This document shows positions 1 through 5,333 of a DNA stretch of 7,548 nucleotides, piece by piece. The first letter of the stretch is position 1, and every line of letters starts with the position of its first letter. The DNA is taken from contig JASHYZ010000448.1 in assembly GCA_030042795.1 (NCBI GenBank), forward strand, positions 1 through 7,548. The letters are read 5' to 3'. The position numbers and the translations under genes are program-made. The stretch is from Terriglobia bacterium (GTDB lineage Bacteria > Acidobacteriota > Terriglobia > UBA7540). The notes below the pieces were generated by a model that saw only the letters and a program-made list of their open reading frames with translations, did no database searches and was not told where the DNA came from.

Positions 1-1776
1 ATGGCACAAGCTGCCGCAGCTCTCACTGTCGTCACTAACCATCTGGCGAAAATCCATCCGGAGGATTATCCTGCGCATTTCCAGGTGTTAGTTGAGCGGC
101 TAGGTCATTCGGTTGTGGGGCACTTTGAGTCCACACTGTACACCGTCTTAGCGGCCGTCGGATTGTTACTGTTGATTGGCTGCGCCAACGTGGCGAACTT
201 GATGCTGGCGCGAGCAACCTCGCGAGAGAAGGAGTTCGCGCTGCGCGCGGTGCTCGGAGCCGGCCGGGCGAGACTGGTGCAACTGCTGCTGGTCGAGAGC
301 CTGGGATTGGCGATCGGTGGAGCGGCGCTGGGCGTACTGATTGCGTGGGGCGGATTGAAATTGGTTGTCGCCACGATGCCGCCGGATCTGGTCCCGGCGG
401 AATCCGTGATCGGGCTGAACGGGCTGGTAATGGCTTTCACGTTGGTCCTGGCCGCATTGACTCCACTCATTTTCGGCCTGGCGCCGGCCCTGCAGGCCGT
501 GCGGCGCGACCTGAACGATCCACTACGTGACAGCGGAAGGGGCGTGATCGGCGGACTTCGCACGGGGCACATGCGCGATGCGGTAGTGGTAATGGAAGTG
601 GCGGTGTCGCTGACGTTGCTGGTGGGCGCAGGGCTTTTGATGCGGAGTTTTGTGGCGCTGCGCGCCGTGAATTTAGGACTGCAGGCGGACCACGTCTTCG
701 AGACCACCTTGCTGTGGCCGCCGGACCACTACAAGACAGCGGCGCAGGTGAGCAGATTCCAACCGTTGATGGCGCGTGTAAAGGCGCTCCCCGGAGTTGT
801 GGACGTGGCGACATCGAGCCAACTACCACCGGATGCCGCCGAGGACAGCAAGGTGGAGGTCTCCGGCAAATCGCCCGAAGAGCATTGGCATACACAGGTG
901 CAAAGCGTCAGCGAGGCATACTTTCGCGTGCTGCGCATTCCGTTCGAGGCGGGACGCGCGTTCAACGAAGCCGAAATCAACGATGCGAGAAAGGTAGCAG
1001 TGGTGAACCAGAGGTTTGCGTCCACGTACGTTCCGGGTGAAGACCCGATAGGGCGTCGAATCAAGCTGGCGGCGATCGAGAGCGCTGCGGATCCCGGGCG
1101 CGACCCGTGGTTCGAGATCGTGGGAGTAGTAGTTGATGTCGCCAATCAGGGTCCGCCGGCCTACGGCGGGGGCGGCCTGCAGGCGCCCGTTGAACCGCAA
1201 GTGTGGGTTCCGTACACCGTCACAGGCTCGTGGGGACAAGTCCTGGTGGTTCGCTCAGAAGCGACGCCGATGGCGCTGATGAATGAGGTCCAGCAAGCAG
1301 TATGGGCAACTGATCCCGGTGTGGCGCTGGCATACCCGGACGCGCTGGAGAACGCCATCAGCCAGCAGTTGTATGCGGGCCCTCGCTTTGCCTTACTCCT
1401 GATGATTATTTTCGGATGCGTGGGGCTGATTCTGGTCACGGTGGGCGTTTACAGCGTACTGGCGTACACGACGGCGCAGAAGACGCACGAGATTGGAATC
1501 CGCATGGCCTTGGGTGCGGAACGTGGGAACGTGCTGCGCCTGGTCATCGCGGCGGGCTTGCGGTTGGTCGCGGCAGGAGTTGCGGTTGGACTGGTGGTTA
1601 GCCTGTTGCTGGGGCGAGCCGTCGAGGCAGAGTTGTGGAACGGAGTGAAACCCTATGATCCAGTGACCTTGGCGGGCACATCTCTCTTGTTGCTGGCAAC
1701 CGGCGTATTGGCGTGTTGGATTCCGGCGAGAAGAGCAGCGCGGGTGGATCCGATGGAGGCGCTGCGCTACGAATAG
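1..1776 (+). CDS. ADOP-type ABC transporter permease (MacB/FtsX family), 5'-truncated by the window edge
   Basis: This is the C-terminal 591 codons of a MacB-like inner-membrane permease of the acidobacterial ADOP class. The reading frame begins at base 1. The first 40 residues resemble the end of a periplasmic MacB core domain, so the ATG at base 1 is probably internal and the true start lies upstream. Visible order: a membrane segment at about 44-68 ending in the family motif [12 protein letters not shown]; hydrophobic segments at about 95-125 and 139-167 (first FtsX domain); a segment at about 193-220; a large extracytoplasmic MacB core domain at about 221-455; then three segments at about 463-492, 506-537 and 556-580 (second FtsX domain). 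The C-terminus, DPMEALRYE, is the classic end of this family. Two FtsX halves in one chain is the ADOP arrangement. No ATPase gene adjoins it, so partner and substrate are unknown; export or efflux is an inference from MacB. The stop is TAG at 1774-1776. Confidence 0.93.
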   Translation: MAQAAAALTVVTNHLAKIHPEDYPAHFQVLVERLGHSVVGHFESTLYTVLAAVGLLLLIGCANVANLMLARATSREKEFALRAVLGAGRARLVQLLLVESLGLAIGGAALGVLIAWGGLKLVVATMPPDLVPAESVIGLNGLVMAFTLVLAALTPLIFGLAPALQAVRRDLNDPLRDSGRGVIGGLRTGHMRDAVVVMEVAVSLTLLVGAGLLMRSFVALRAVNLGLQADHVFETTLLWPPDHYKTAAQVSRFQPLMARVKALPGVVDVATSSQLPPDAAEDSKVEVSGKSPEEHWHTQVQSVSEAYFRVLRIPFEAGRAFNEAEINDARKVAVVNQRFASTYVPGEDPIGRRIKLAAIESAADPGRDPWFEIVGVVVDVANQGPPAYGGGGLQAPVEPQVWVPYTVTGSWGQVLVVRSEATPMALMNEVQQAVWATDPGVALAYPDALENAISQQLYAGPRFALLLMIIFGCVGLILVTVGVYSVLAYTTAQKTHEIGIRMALGAERGNVLRLVIAAGLRLVAAGVAVGLVVSLLLGRAVEAELWNGVKPYDPVTLAGTSLLLLATGVLACWIPARRAARVDPMEALRYE

Positions 1777-1850
1777 GCGCCAGGTTTAGGTCTCGGCTGT
1801 GAGGGTTCTCGGTGCCGGGATCTTTCTCAGTACTTTGCAAGGAGGTTTCC

Positions 1851-1928
1851 ATGTTGAATCCCTTCCCCCAAGCGCCGGGCTTTGCCTGCGGTTTTTCAAT
1901 CCATTCCGCTGAACAGCCGCAGGGCTAA
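1851..1928 (+). CDS. Possible 25-residue small protein with a strong ribosome binding site
   Basis: ATG at 1851 is preceded by AAGGAGG (1839-1845) with a five-base spacer, the best-looking Shine-Dalgarno in the window apart from that of the second permease. The frame ends at TAA 1926-1928. The peptide is short and rich in proline and glycine (it begins MLNPFPQAPGFACGF) with one cysteine and no recognisable domain, membrane segment or signal peptide. Its second half lies in an imperfect hairpin. It could be a real small protein, the surviving 5' end of a decayed gene whose reading frame has been lost, or chance. I do not recognise it and assign no function. Confidence 0.25.
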   Translation: MLNPFPQAPGFACGFSIHSAEQPQG

Positions 1929-1933
1929 AGGCG
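1873..1933. repeat. Imperfect inverted repeat (CTTT-CCTGCGG / CCGCAGG-AAAG)
   Basis: CCTGCGG at 1885-1891 pairs perfectly with CCGCAGG at 1917-1923 across a 25-base loop. Outside a small asymmetric internal loop, CTTT (1880-1883) pairs with AAAG (1927-1930), and CGCC (1873-1876) could instead pair with GGCG (1930-1933). The GGGCTAAAG core has the look of short dispersed hairpin repeats found between genes in acidobacterial genomes, but only one copy is present here, so that assignment is a guess. Confidence 0.3.
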
Positions 1934-2229
1934 AGCTCTGCACTGCGTTTGCTCATTGAATCACAATAAGACGATGAGTTATTTTGTGCCGTCACGTTGA
2001 ACAGGTTGTGACCGCCGTGAATGCCGCAACTCCCGGTAACATAGCGGCGTGGACACCCCATATTCGTCAGAGAAACATTATCTCGCCTTGAATAGACCAG
2101 ATTCTCGAAAGTTGGTAGCATGAACGATCACTCTTCGGGCGTCATGCCTGAATAGTGGGTCGTTCTGGGATGGAGATGGAGGATGATGCGGGGTGTTCGG
2201 CACGACTACAAGCATGTGAAAGGGAGGAC

Positions 2230-3747
2230 ATGAGCAAACCTAATTCGTGGAAAGCGGTCACTTTGTTGTTTTGGGTAGTCTTCTGTGCGACGGCAGTGAT
2301 CGCTTCATCTGCTGGAACCTTTAAGACTCTATTGAGCTTCAACGGGGCCGACGGTGAAGATCCCTTTTTTGGGCCTCTCGTTCAGGGTACCGACGGAAAC
2401 TTCTACGGCACTACCAGCGGCGGTGGCGCAAACGGTGCTGGCACGGTCTTCAAAATCACGCCGAGCGGTACGCTGACTACGCTTTATAGCTTTTGCGCTC
2501 AAGCAAACTGCGCGGACGGTGAAGAACCGCGCCAGGGGCTGGTTCAGGGCGCCAACGGCGACTTCTACGGGACCACGTACGAGGGCGGTGCCAACGAGTT
2601 CTGCGATGTAAAAGATAAGTCCATTGGGTGCGGCACAGTCTTCAAAATCACGCCGGCCGGCAAGCTGACTACGCTTTACAGCTTTTGCGTCCAAGCGAAT
2701 TGTACCGATGGCGAAAAGCCCACCACCACACTGGTTCAAGCCTCCAACGGGAACTTCTATGGAACAACCACTTATGGAGGCAAGAACGGCGACGGCACGG
2801 TGTTCAAGATGACGGCCGGCGGCGTGCTGACAACGCTTTACAGTTTCTGCTCGCAGGCGAACTGCGCAGATGGCGGCACTCCTTGGAGCGGATTGCTTCA
2901 GGGTGCCGACGGAAACTTCTACGGGACCACCACCAGCGGTGGCGGGACTAGCAATGCTTGCGACTCTGACGGCCTCGGTGCCGGCTGCGGGACGGCCTTC
3001 AAAATCACTCCTTCGGGTGTCCTGACCACGGTCTACACCTTTTGTTCGCAGACCAACTGCACGGACGGCGGCTTTCCAGTGGCCGGACTGATTCAAGCTA
3101 CCAACGGGCTCTTTTACGGAACAACAGGCCTCGGCGGAGCCAATAACGCCTGTACCCAGGGTTGTGGAACGGTTTTCAAACTTACCTCCAGCGGCACGCT
3201 CACGACCTTGCACAGCTTCGACCAGACGGACGGCTACGCGCCTGCCGCCGCCCTCGTGCTGGCCACGGACGGGAACTTCTACGGCACCACCTCGGGATGC
3301 GGGGCTGACGGCGACTGCGTCTATGGCCTGGGCACGATCTTCAAAATAACGCCCGCTGGCACGCTGACCACTCTGCATAGCTTCGCCGGCACTGACGGGT
3401 CCAATCCCATCGCCGGGCTACTTCAATCCACGAACGGAAGTTTCTATGGGACAACCGTAGAGGGCGGCGCGAATGACGACGGCGCCATATTTGGCTTATC
3501 GGAGGGGCTGGCTCCGTTCGTAGAAACTCGGCCGGCCTCAGGCGCGGTGGGCGCGGTCATCACGATTCTGGGAAACAATCTGAAGGGTGCTACCAGTGTC
3601 ACGTTTAACGGCACTTCCGCGACGTTTACCGTGGAATCCAATACAGCCATCGAAGCCACCGTGCCAACAGGCGCCACGAGCGGTAAGGTTCAGGTGGTAA
3701 CGCCCAGTGGCACACTTTCGAGTAACGTGCCTTTCCTTGTGAAATGA
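2230..3747 (+). CDS. Secreted GloVer-repeat protein with C-terminal IPT/TIG domain
   Basis: A 505-residue exported protein of the choice-of-anchor tandem-repeat GloVer family (Gloeobacter/Verrucomicrobia-type repeats, TIGR03803-like); molecular function unknown. The start chosen is ATG 2230, preceded by AAAGGGAGG; it gives a clean signal peptide: K3 and K8, hydrophobic core at about 9-25, likely cleavage after A25 or A28. Seven repeats follow, each with an L(Y/H)SF strand, a DG-x-x-P turn, GNFYGTT and TVFKITPSG. The FYGTT motifs fall at residues 58, 112, 176, 230, 295, 350 and 405. Units two to five carry paired cysteines (SFCxQxNC), suggesting disulfides outside the cytoplasm. Residues about 427-505 form an IPT/TIG immunoglobulin-like domain (TRPASGAVGAVITILGNNL). 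No sorting anchor, catalytic motif or membrane helix follows. The seven-fold repetition suggests a beta-propeller-like binding module. It stands alone, and a strong hairpin follows the stop. Confidence 0.92.
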   Translation: MSKPNSWKAVTLLFWVVFCATAVIASSAGTFKTLLSFNGADGEDPFFGPLVQGTDGNFYGTTSGGGANGAGTVFKITPSGTLTTLYSFCAQANCADGEEPRQGLVQGANGDFYGTTYEGGANEFCDVKDKSIGCGTVFKITPAGKLTTLYSFCVQANCTDGEKPTTTLVQASNGNFYGTTTYGGKNGDGTVFKMTAGGVLTTLYSFCSQANCADGGTPWSGLLQGADGNFYGTTTSGGGTSNACDSDGLGAGCGTAFKITPSGVLTTVYTFCSQTNCTDGGFPVAGLIQATNGLFYGTTGLGGANNACTQGCGTVFKLTSSGTLTTLHSFDQTDGYAPAAALVLATDGNFYGTTSGCGADGDCVYGLGTIFKITPAGTLTTLHSFAGTDGSNPIAGLLQSTNGSFYGTTVEGGANDDGAIFGLSEGLAPFVETRPASGAVGAVITILGNNLKGATSVTFNGTSATFTVESNTAIEATVPTGATSGKVQVVTPSGTLSSNVPFLVK

Positions 3748-3751
3748 GACC

Positions 3752-3795
3752 CGGGGAGCGGCGACTACACCGTCTTGTCACGTCGCCGCTCCCCG
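3752..3795 (+). terminator. Perfect 14-bp GC-rich stem-loop just after the GloVer gene
   Basis: CGGGGAGCGGCGAC at 3752-3765 is perfectly complementary to GTCGCCGCTCCCCG at 3782-3795, with a 16-base loop. It begins four bases after the TGA stop (3745-3747). The position and stability fit a transcription terminator or a 3'-end-protecting hairpin. No T-tract follows, so it is not a textbook intrinsic terminator. It is directly followed by the 10-bp palindrome CAGGCGCCTG (3796-3805). Confidence 0.6.
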
Positions 3796-3807
3796 CAGGC
3801 GCCTGTG

Positions 3808-3844
3808 GGGTGGCGCATACATGCCGCCGGTTGGCATGTATGCG
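3808..3844 (+). repeat. REP-like palindromic element, copy A (plus orientation)
   Basis: GGGTGGCGCA (3808-3817) leads into a 12-bp perfect stem, CGCATACATGCC (3814-3825) with GGCATGTATGCG (3833-3844), closed by a seven-base loop. A GTGG at the 5' foot of a hairpin is the architecture of REP sequences associated with RAYT (TnpA-REP) transposases. The element shares GGGTGGCGCA, ACAT, CGGTT, ATGT and TGCG in the same order with copies B and C read on the minus strand. TTTTT follows at 3849-3853, so it may also end plus-strand transcripts. Confidence 0.65.
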
Positions 3845-3865
3845 GCCATTTTTCAGTCCGCTCGA

Positions 3866-3904
3866 AGTCGCAGACATCACGAACCGATGTCTGCGCCACC
3901 CAGC
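3866..3904 (-). repeat. REP-like palindromic element, copy B; left 39-bp direct repeat
   Basis: Read on the minus strand it starts GCTGGGTGGCGCA and forms a 10-bp perfect stem, CGCAGACATC with GATGTCTGCG (plus-strand arms 3869-3878 and 3886-3895), with a seven-base loop. It is identical over 39 bases to copy C at 4683-4721. It faces copy A in opposite orientation about 20 bases away, a REP/inverse-REP pair. It starts three bases beyond the antitoxin stop, so it can also act as the 3' hairpin of the toxin-antitoxin transcript. Confidence 0.8.
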
Positions 3905-3907
3905 CCA

Positions 3908-4207
3908 TCAGGCCGCTTCAACCGTGAGTCGAAGTCCGATCGCCTTGGTAACCGCCATCAGAGTTGACAGGCGGGGGTTGCCGCGGGCTGAGAGAGCCCG
4001 ATACAGGCTCTCCCGTTCCACTCCGGCTGCTTTGGCAACCTTCGCAATGCCGTGTGCCTGGGCCAAGTGACGCAGGGCAATCAACAGAACGCGAGGTTCG
4101 TCTTCGTCCTCCAATGTGGCTCGAAGATATTCAGCCGCAAAATCCGGGTCTTTTCGAAGACGACGGACCACCTTCTGGTCGTGTGAGACGCTAAGTTTGC
4201 CTTTCAT
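3908..4207 (-). CDS. XRE-type antitoxin of a HigBA-like module (HI1420-type antidote)
   Basis: A 99-residue DNA-binding antitoxin that should neutralise the upstream toxin and repress the operon. Residues about 15-50 match the family's leader region (RKDPDFAAEYLRATLED, then LLIALRHLAQA). The helix-turn-helix spans about 53-72 (GIAKVAKAAGVERESLYRAL), followed by the hallmark LSARGNPRLSTLMAVTKAIG (72-91). Length fits the family. The start at 4207 is chosen because GAGAGAGGG (4217-4225 on the plus strand) sits nine bases before it; an in-frame ATG at 4234 would add nine residues and has no comparable site. The gene overlaps the end of the toxin by 17 bases, so the two are translationally coupled. 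The closest recognised type is the putative addiction-module antidote group (TIGR02684-like). Confidence 0.92.
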   Translation of the reverse strand: MKGKLSVSHDQKVVRRLRKDPDFAAEYLRATLEDEDEPRVLLIALRHLAQAHGIAKVAKAAGVERESLYRALSARGNPRLSTLMAVTKAIGLRLTVEAA

Positions 4208-4532
4208 GGATTGCGGCCCTCTCTCGATAATCACTCAAGTACTGCAAGGCTCGCTCGATGTCTGAGGTCTGCCTGCGTTTGTCGCCCCCGCAAAGAAGCA
4301 GGACAGAAGATTTCCCGAGCATCACGTAGTAAACGCGATAACCAGGCCCCCAGTCGATACGCAATTCCCATAACCCGTGCCGCAGCGGCTTGCAATCGCC
4401 GAAATTACCCGCGGCGATGCGGTTGATTCGGGCCATCACCTTCGCCTGGGTGCGGGCATCGCCCAGCCGCGAAACCCAATCGTCGAAGACGTCTCTTCCG
4501 GCGCGGGTGATGTAGTGGCGAATATCAACCAC
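4191..4532 (-). CDS. RelE/HigB-superfamily toxin (HI1419-type addiction-module killer)
   Basis: A 113-residue toxin of the RelE/ParE superfamily, predicted to be an mRNA-cleaving ribosome-associated ribonuclease. Family landmarks are GNFGDCKPL (42-50), WELRIDWGPGYRVYY (55-69) and LLLCGGDKRRQTSDI (78-92), which correspond to the core strands, the basic active-site surface and the conserved CGGDK block of TIGR02683-like proteins. It is slightly longer than the usual 95-105 residues; the last ten or so residues lie over the antitoxin start. The start codon is GTG at 4532, with no Shine-Dalgarno before it; a plausible promoter puts the transcript start at or next to the GTG, implying leaderless translation. 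Toxin-first order with an XRE partner is the HigBA pattern. Whether the toxin is still active cannot be read from sequence, but the frame is intact. Confidence 0.93.
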   Translation of the reverse strand: MVDIRHYITRAGRDVFDDWVSRLGDARTQAKVMARINRIAAGNFGDCKPLRHGLWELRIDWGPGYRVYYVMLGKSSVLLLCGGDKRRQTSDIERALQYLSDYRERAAIHERQT

Positions 4533-4537
4533 AGTTT

Positions 4538-4566
4538 ATTGTAACTTATACATCACAGACCGGCAA
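4538..4566 (-). promoter_or_regulatory. Candidate promoter and operator of the toxin-antitoxin operon
   Basis: Read on the minus strand, TTGCCG (4566-4561) and TACAAT (4543-4538) are 17 bases apart, and the GTG start codon lies five bases after the -10. A small palindrome, TGTA-N5-TACA (4552-4540), overlaps the -10 and is a plausible operator for autoregulation by the antitoxin. The boxes are good but not perfect matches, and an alternative -10 (TATAAG, 4550-4545) has no partner at proper spacing. Confidence 0.4.
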
Positions 4567-4920
4567 AGCGGGCAGCGCGGGCTAGTGAACAGCCCCGCAG
4601 CAGTCGTGGTCAAGTTGGACGTTCTGCAATTTAGGATAACGCGCGTCCATCCAAGCCATGGAGCCGATGCTGTGGGGTTGTGAGTCGCAGACATCACGAA
4701 CCGATGTCTGCGCCACCCAGCGTCGATGGGAATAACCACACCTCGCCTCTGTTTCTCTCCGTCGAGGTTTCCAGCCAGCAGCACTTCAACCCACGAATTG
4801 ATAACCGCAGAGGGCGCCTAGCGCGAACCTGCTTTATGGACCTGCGGTTTTCTGTCGGGTCACGAAAGGGTCTGCTACCTCAATTTTGAGATAACTTCGA
4901 AGTGATCTGTCACTTTCACC
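4567..4920. other. Divergent intergenic region upstream of toxin and padR
   Basis: No convincing gene is present between the two promoters. The stretch holds REP-like copy C. Just left of copy C, CTGTGGGGT (4670-4678) repeats the nine bases found left of copy A (3803-3811). A 25-codon minus-strand frame at 4582-4659 has no ribosome binding site and was not called. Nothing else recognisable was seen between 4722 and 4920. Confidence 0.6.
4683..4721 (-). repeat. REP-like palindromic element, copy C; right 39-bp direct repeat
   Basis: This is identical to copy B over 39 bases and in the same orientation, offset by exactly 817 bases. The stem arms are CGCAGACATC (4686-4695) and GATGTCTGCG (4703-4712) with a seven-base loop, and the GTGG foot is read on the minus strand. 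Together with copy B it brackets the complete toxin-antitoxin operon and its promoter. Confidence 0.8.
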
Positions 4921-4968
4921 TTGACATTCTACCTGAAGACCCGGTACTCTCACCTAGTATGTCTACTA
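4921..4968 (+). promoter_or_regulatory. Candidate padR promoter with operator-like inverted repeats
   Basis: TTGACA (4921-4926) is a perfect -35 box. TACTCT (4945-4950), 18 bases on, is a weak -10. The predicted transcript start falls at about 4957-4959, on or next to the padR ATG, and no Shine-Dalgarno is visible, so padR may be read from a leaderless mRNA. Two inverted repeats are possible PadR sites: TACC (4930-4933) with GGTA (4943-4946) inside the spacer, and TAGTA (4955-4959) with TACTA (4964-4968), which straddles the start codon. The operator assignment is inference. Confidence 0.45.
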
Positions 4969-5333
4969 AAGAGCAACGAGAACGCATCGAACTGCTGCAA
5001 GGAACCCTGGACCTGCTGATCCTCCGCACACTACTGCTGGGCCCGGCGCACGGCCACGCCATTGCCAAGGCGATTGAAATGAGATCGGAAGACGTTTTGC
5101 AGGTTGAGCAGGGGTCGCTGTACCCAGCGCTGCATCGGCTCATCAAGCGAGGATGGATTTCGGCTGAAGAGGGCACCTCGGAGAACAATCGGCGCGCGAA
5201 GTTCTACCGGCTGACGGCCAAAGGGCGCAGGCAATTGGCGGTTGAGACCAGCAAGTGGGACAAGTTGGCCGGAGCGATCGCCCGCATCCTCCGGCCGCCG
5301 GAGCAGAGGACCAGACAGGAGGGCCAGGCATGA
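4959..5333 (+). CDS. PadR-family transcriptional regulator linked to an ADOP permease
   Basis: A 124-residue cytoplasmic winged-helix repressor. The PadR domain spans about 12-92: [20 protein letters not shown] (12-31), the [10 protein letters not shown] helix, the family signature [17 protein letters not shown] (51-67), and the wing and C-terminal helix start [16 protein letters not shown] (78-93). It is the short PadR-s1 type with little effector-binding region beyond the wing. ATG 4959 is chosen because the family starts a few residues before [11 protein letters not shown]; an in-frame GTG at 4902 would add 19 unrelated residues and lies upstream of the TTGACA box. The stop overlaps the permease start (ATGA, 5330-5333), so the two are co-translated. 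In Acidobacteriota, PadR genes of this type usually precede ADOP permeases. The ligand is unknown; repression of its own operon is the expected mode. Confidence 0.94.
   Translation: MSTKEQRERIELLQGTLDLLILRTLLLGPAHGHAIAKAIEMRSEDVLQVEQGSLYPALHRLIKRGWISAEEGTSENNRRAKFYRLTAKGRRQLAVETSKWDKLAGAIARILRPPEQRTRQEGQA
5317..5322 (+). promoter_or_regulatory. Consensus ribosome binding site of the second ADOP permease
   Basis: AGGAGG lies inside the end of padR, seven bases before the permease ATG at 5330. Combined with the ATGA stop/start overlap it fixes the permease start and implies efficient reinitiation or coupled translation. Confidence 0.85.

Larger units (their letters stand above)
1777..2229. other. 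Intergenic region between ADOP permease and GloVer-repeat gene
   Basis: These 453 bases carry no convincing gene. They contain a 25-codon ORF with a strong Shine-Dalgarno and an imperfect hairpin, both listed separately. No stem with a T-tract is visible just after the permease stop. I could not pick a convincing -35/-10 pair for the downstream gene: TTGAAT at 2088-2093 has no matching -10 at 16-18 bases. A weak inverted repeat (AACGA at 2123-2127, TCGTT at 2159-2163) lies about 65 bases before the downstream start. Confidence 0.6.

Noticed and set aside
2155..2229. In-frame GTG start that would extend the GloVer protein by 25 residues
   Set aside because: The extension is charged (EMEDDAG and so on) and would bury the signal peptide. 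ATG 2230 has a purine-rich ribosome site and an ideal signal peptide start.
2329..3378. A 349-codon open frame on the minus strand
   Set aside because: It is the complement of the repetitive GloVer gene. The repeats recur without stops in this frame, and its composition does not resemble a known protein, while the plus-strand frame has a signal peptide and family motifs.
4208..4234. In-frame ATG start extending the antitoxin by nine residues
   Set aside because: The extension (MIIERGPQS) contains the codons of the ribosome site for ATG 4207 and is not family-like.
4582..4659. A 25-codon minus-strand frame (begins MAWMDARYPKLQNVQ) upstream of the toxin
   Set aside because: The residues look protein-like, perhaps a remnant, but there is no ribosome site, no longer frame continuing it and no recognisable family.
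3866..4721. CRISPR-like reading of the 39-bp repeats
   Set aside because: There are only two identical copies, 817 bp apart with genes between them, and no regular spacers or cas genes.
4536..4784. An 82-codon minus-strand frame in the divergent intergenic region
   Set aside because: It runs through REP-like copy C and the toxin promoter, with no ribosome site or family similarity; likely chance.
4802..4818. AACCGCAGAGGGCGC-like stretch resembling common dispersed repeats
   Set aside because: A single short occurrence; no second copy in the window to support a repeat.
4902..4958. In-frame GTG start extending PadR by 19 residues
   Set aside because: The extension lies over the TTGACA promoter and does not resemble PadR N-termini.
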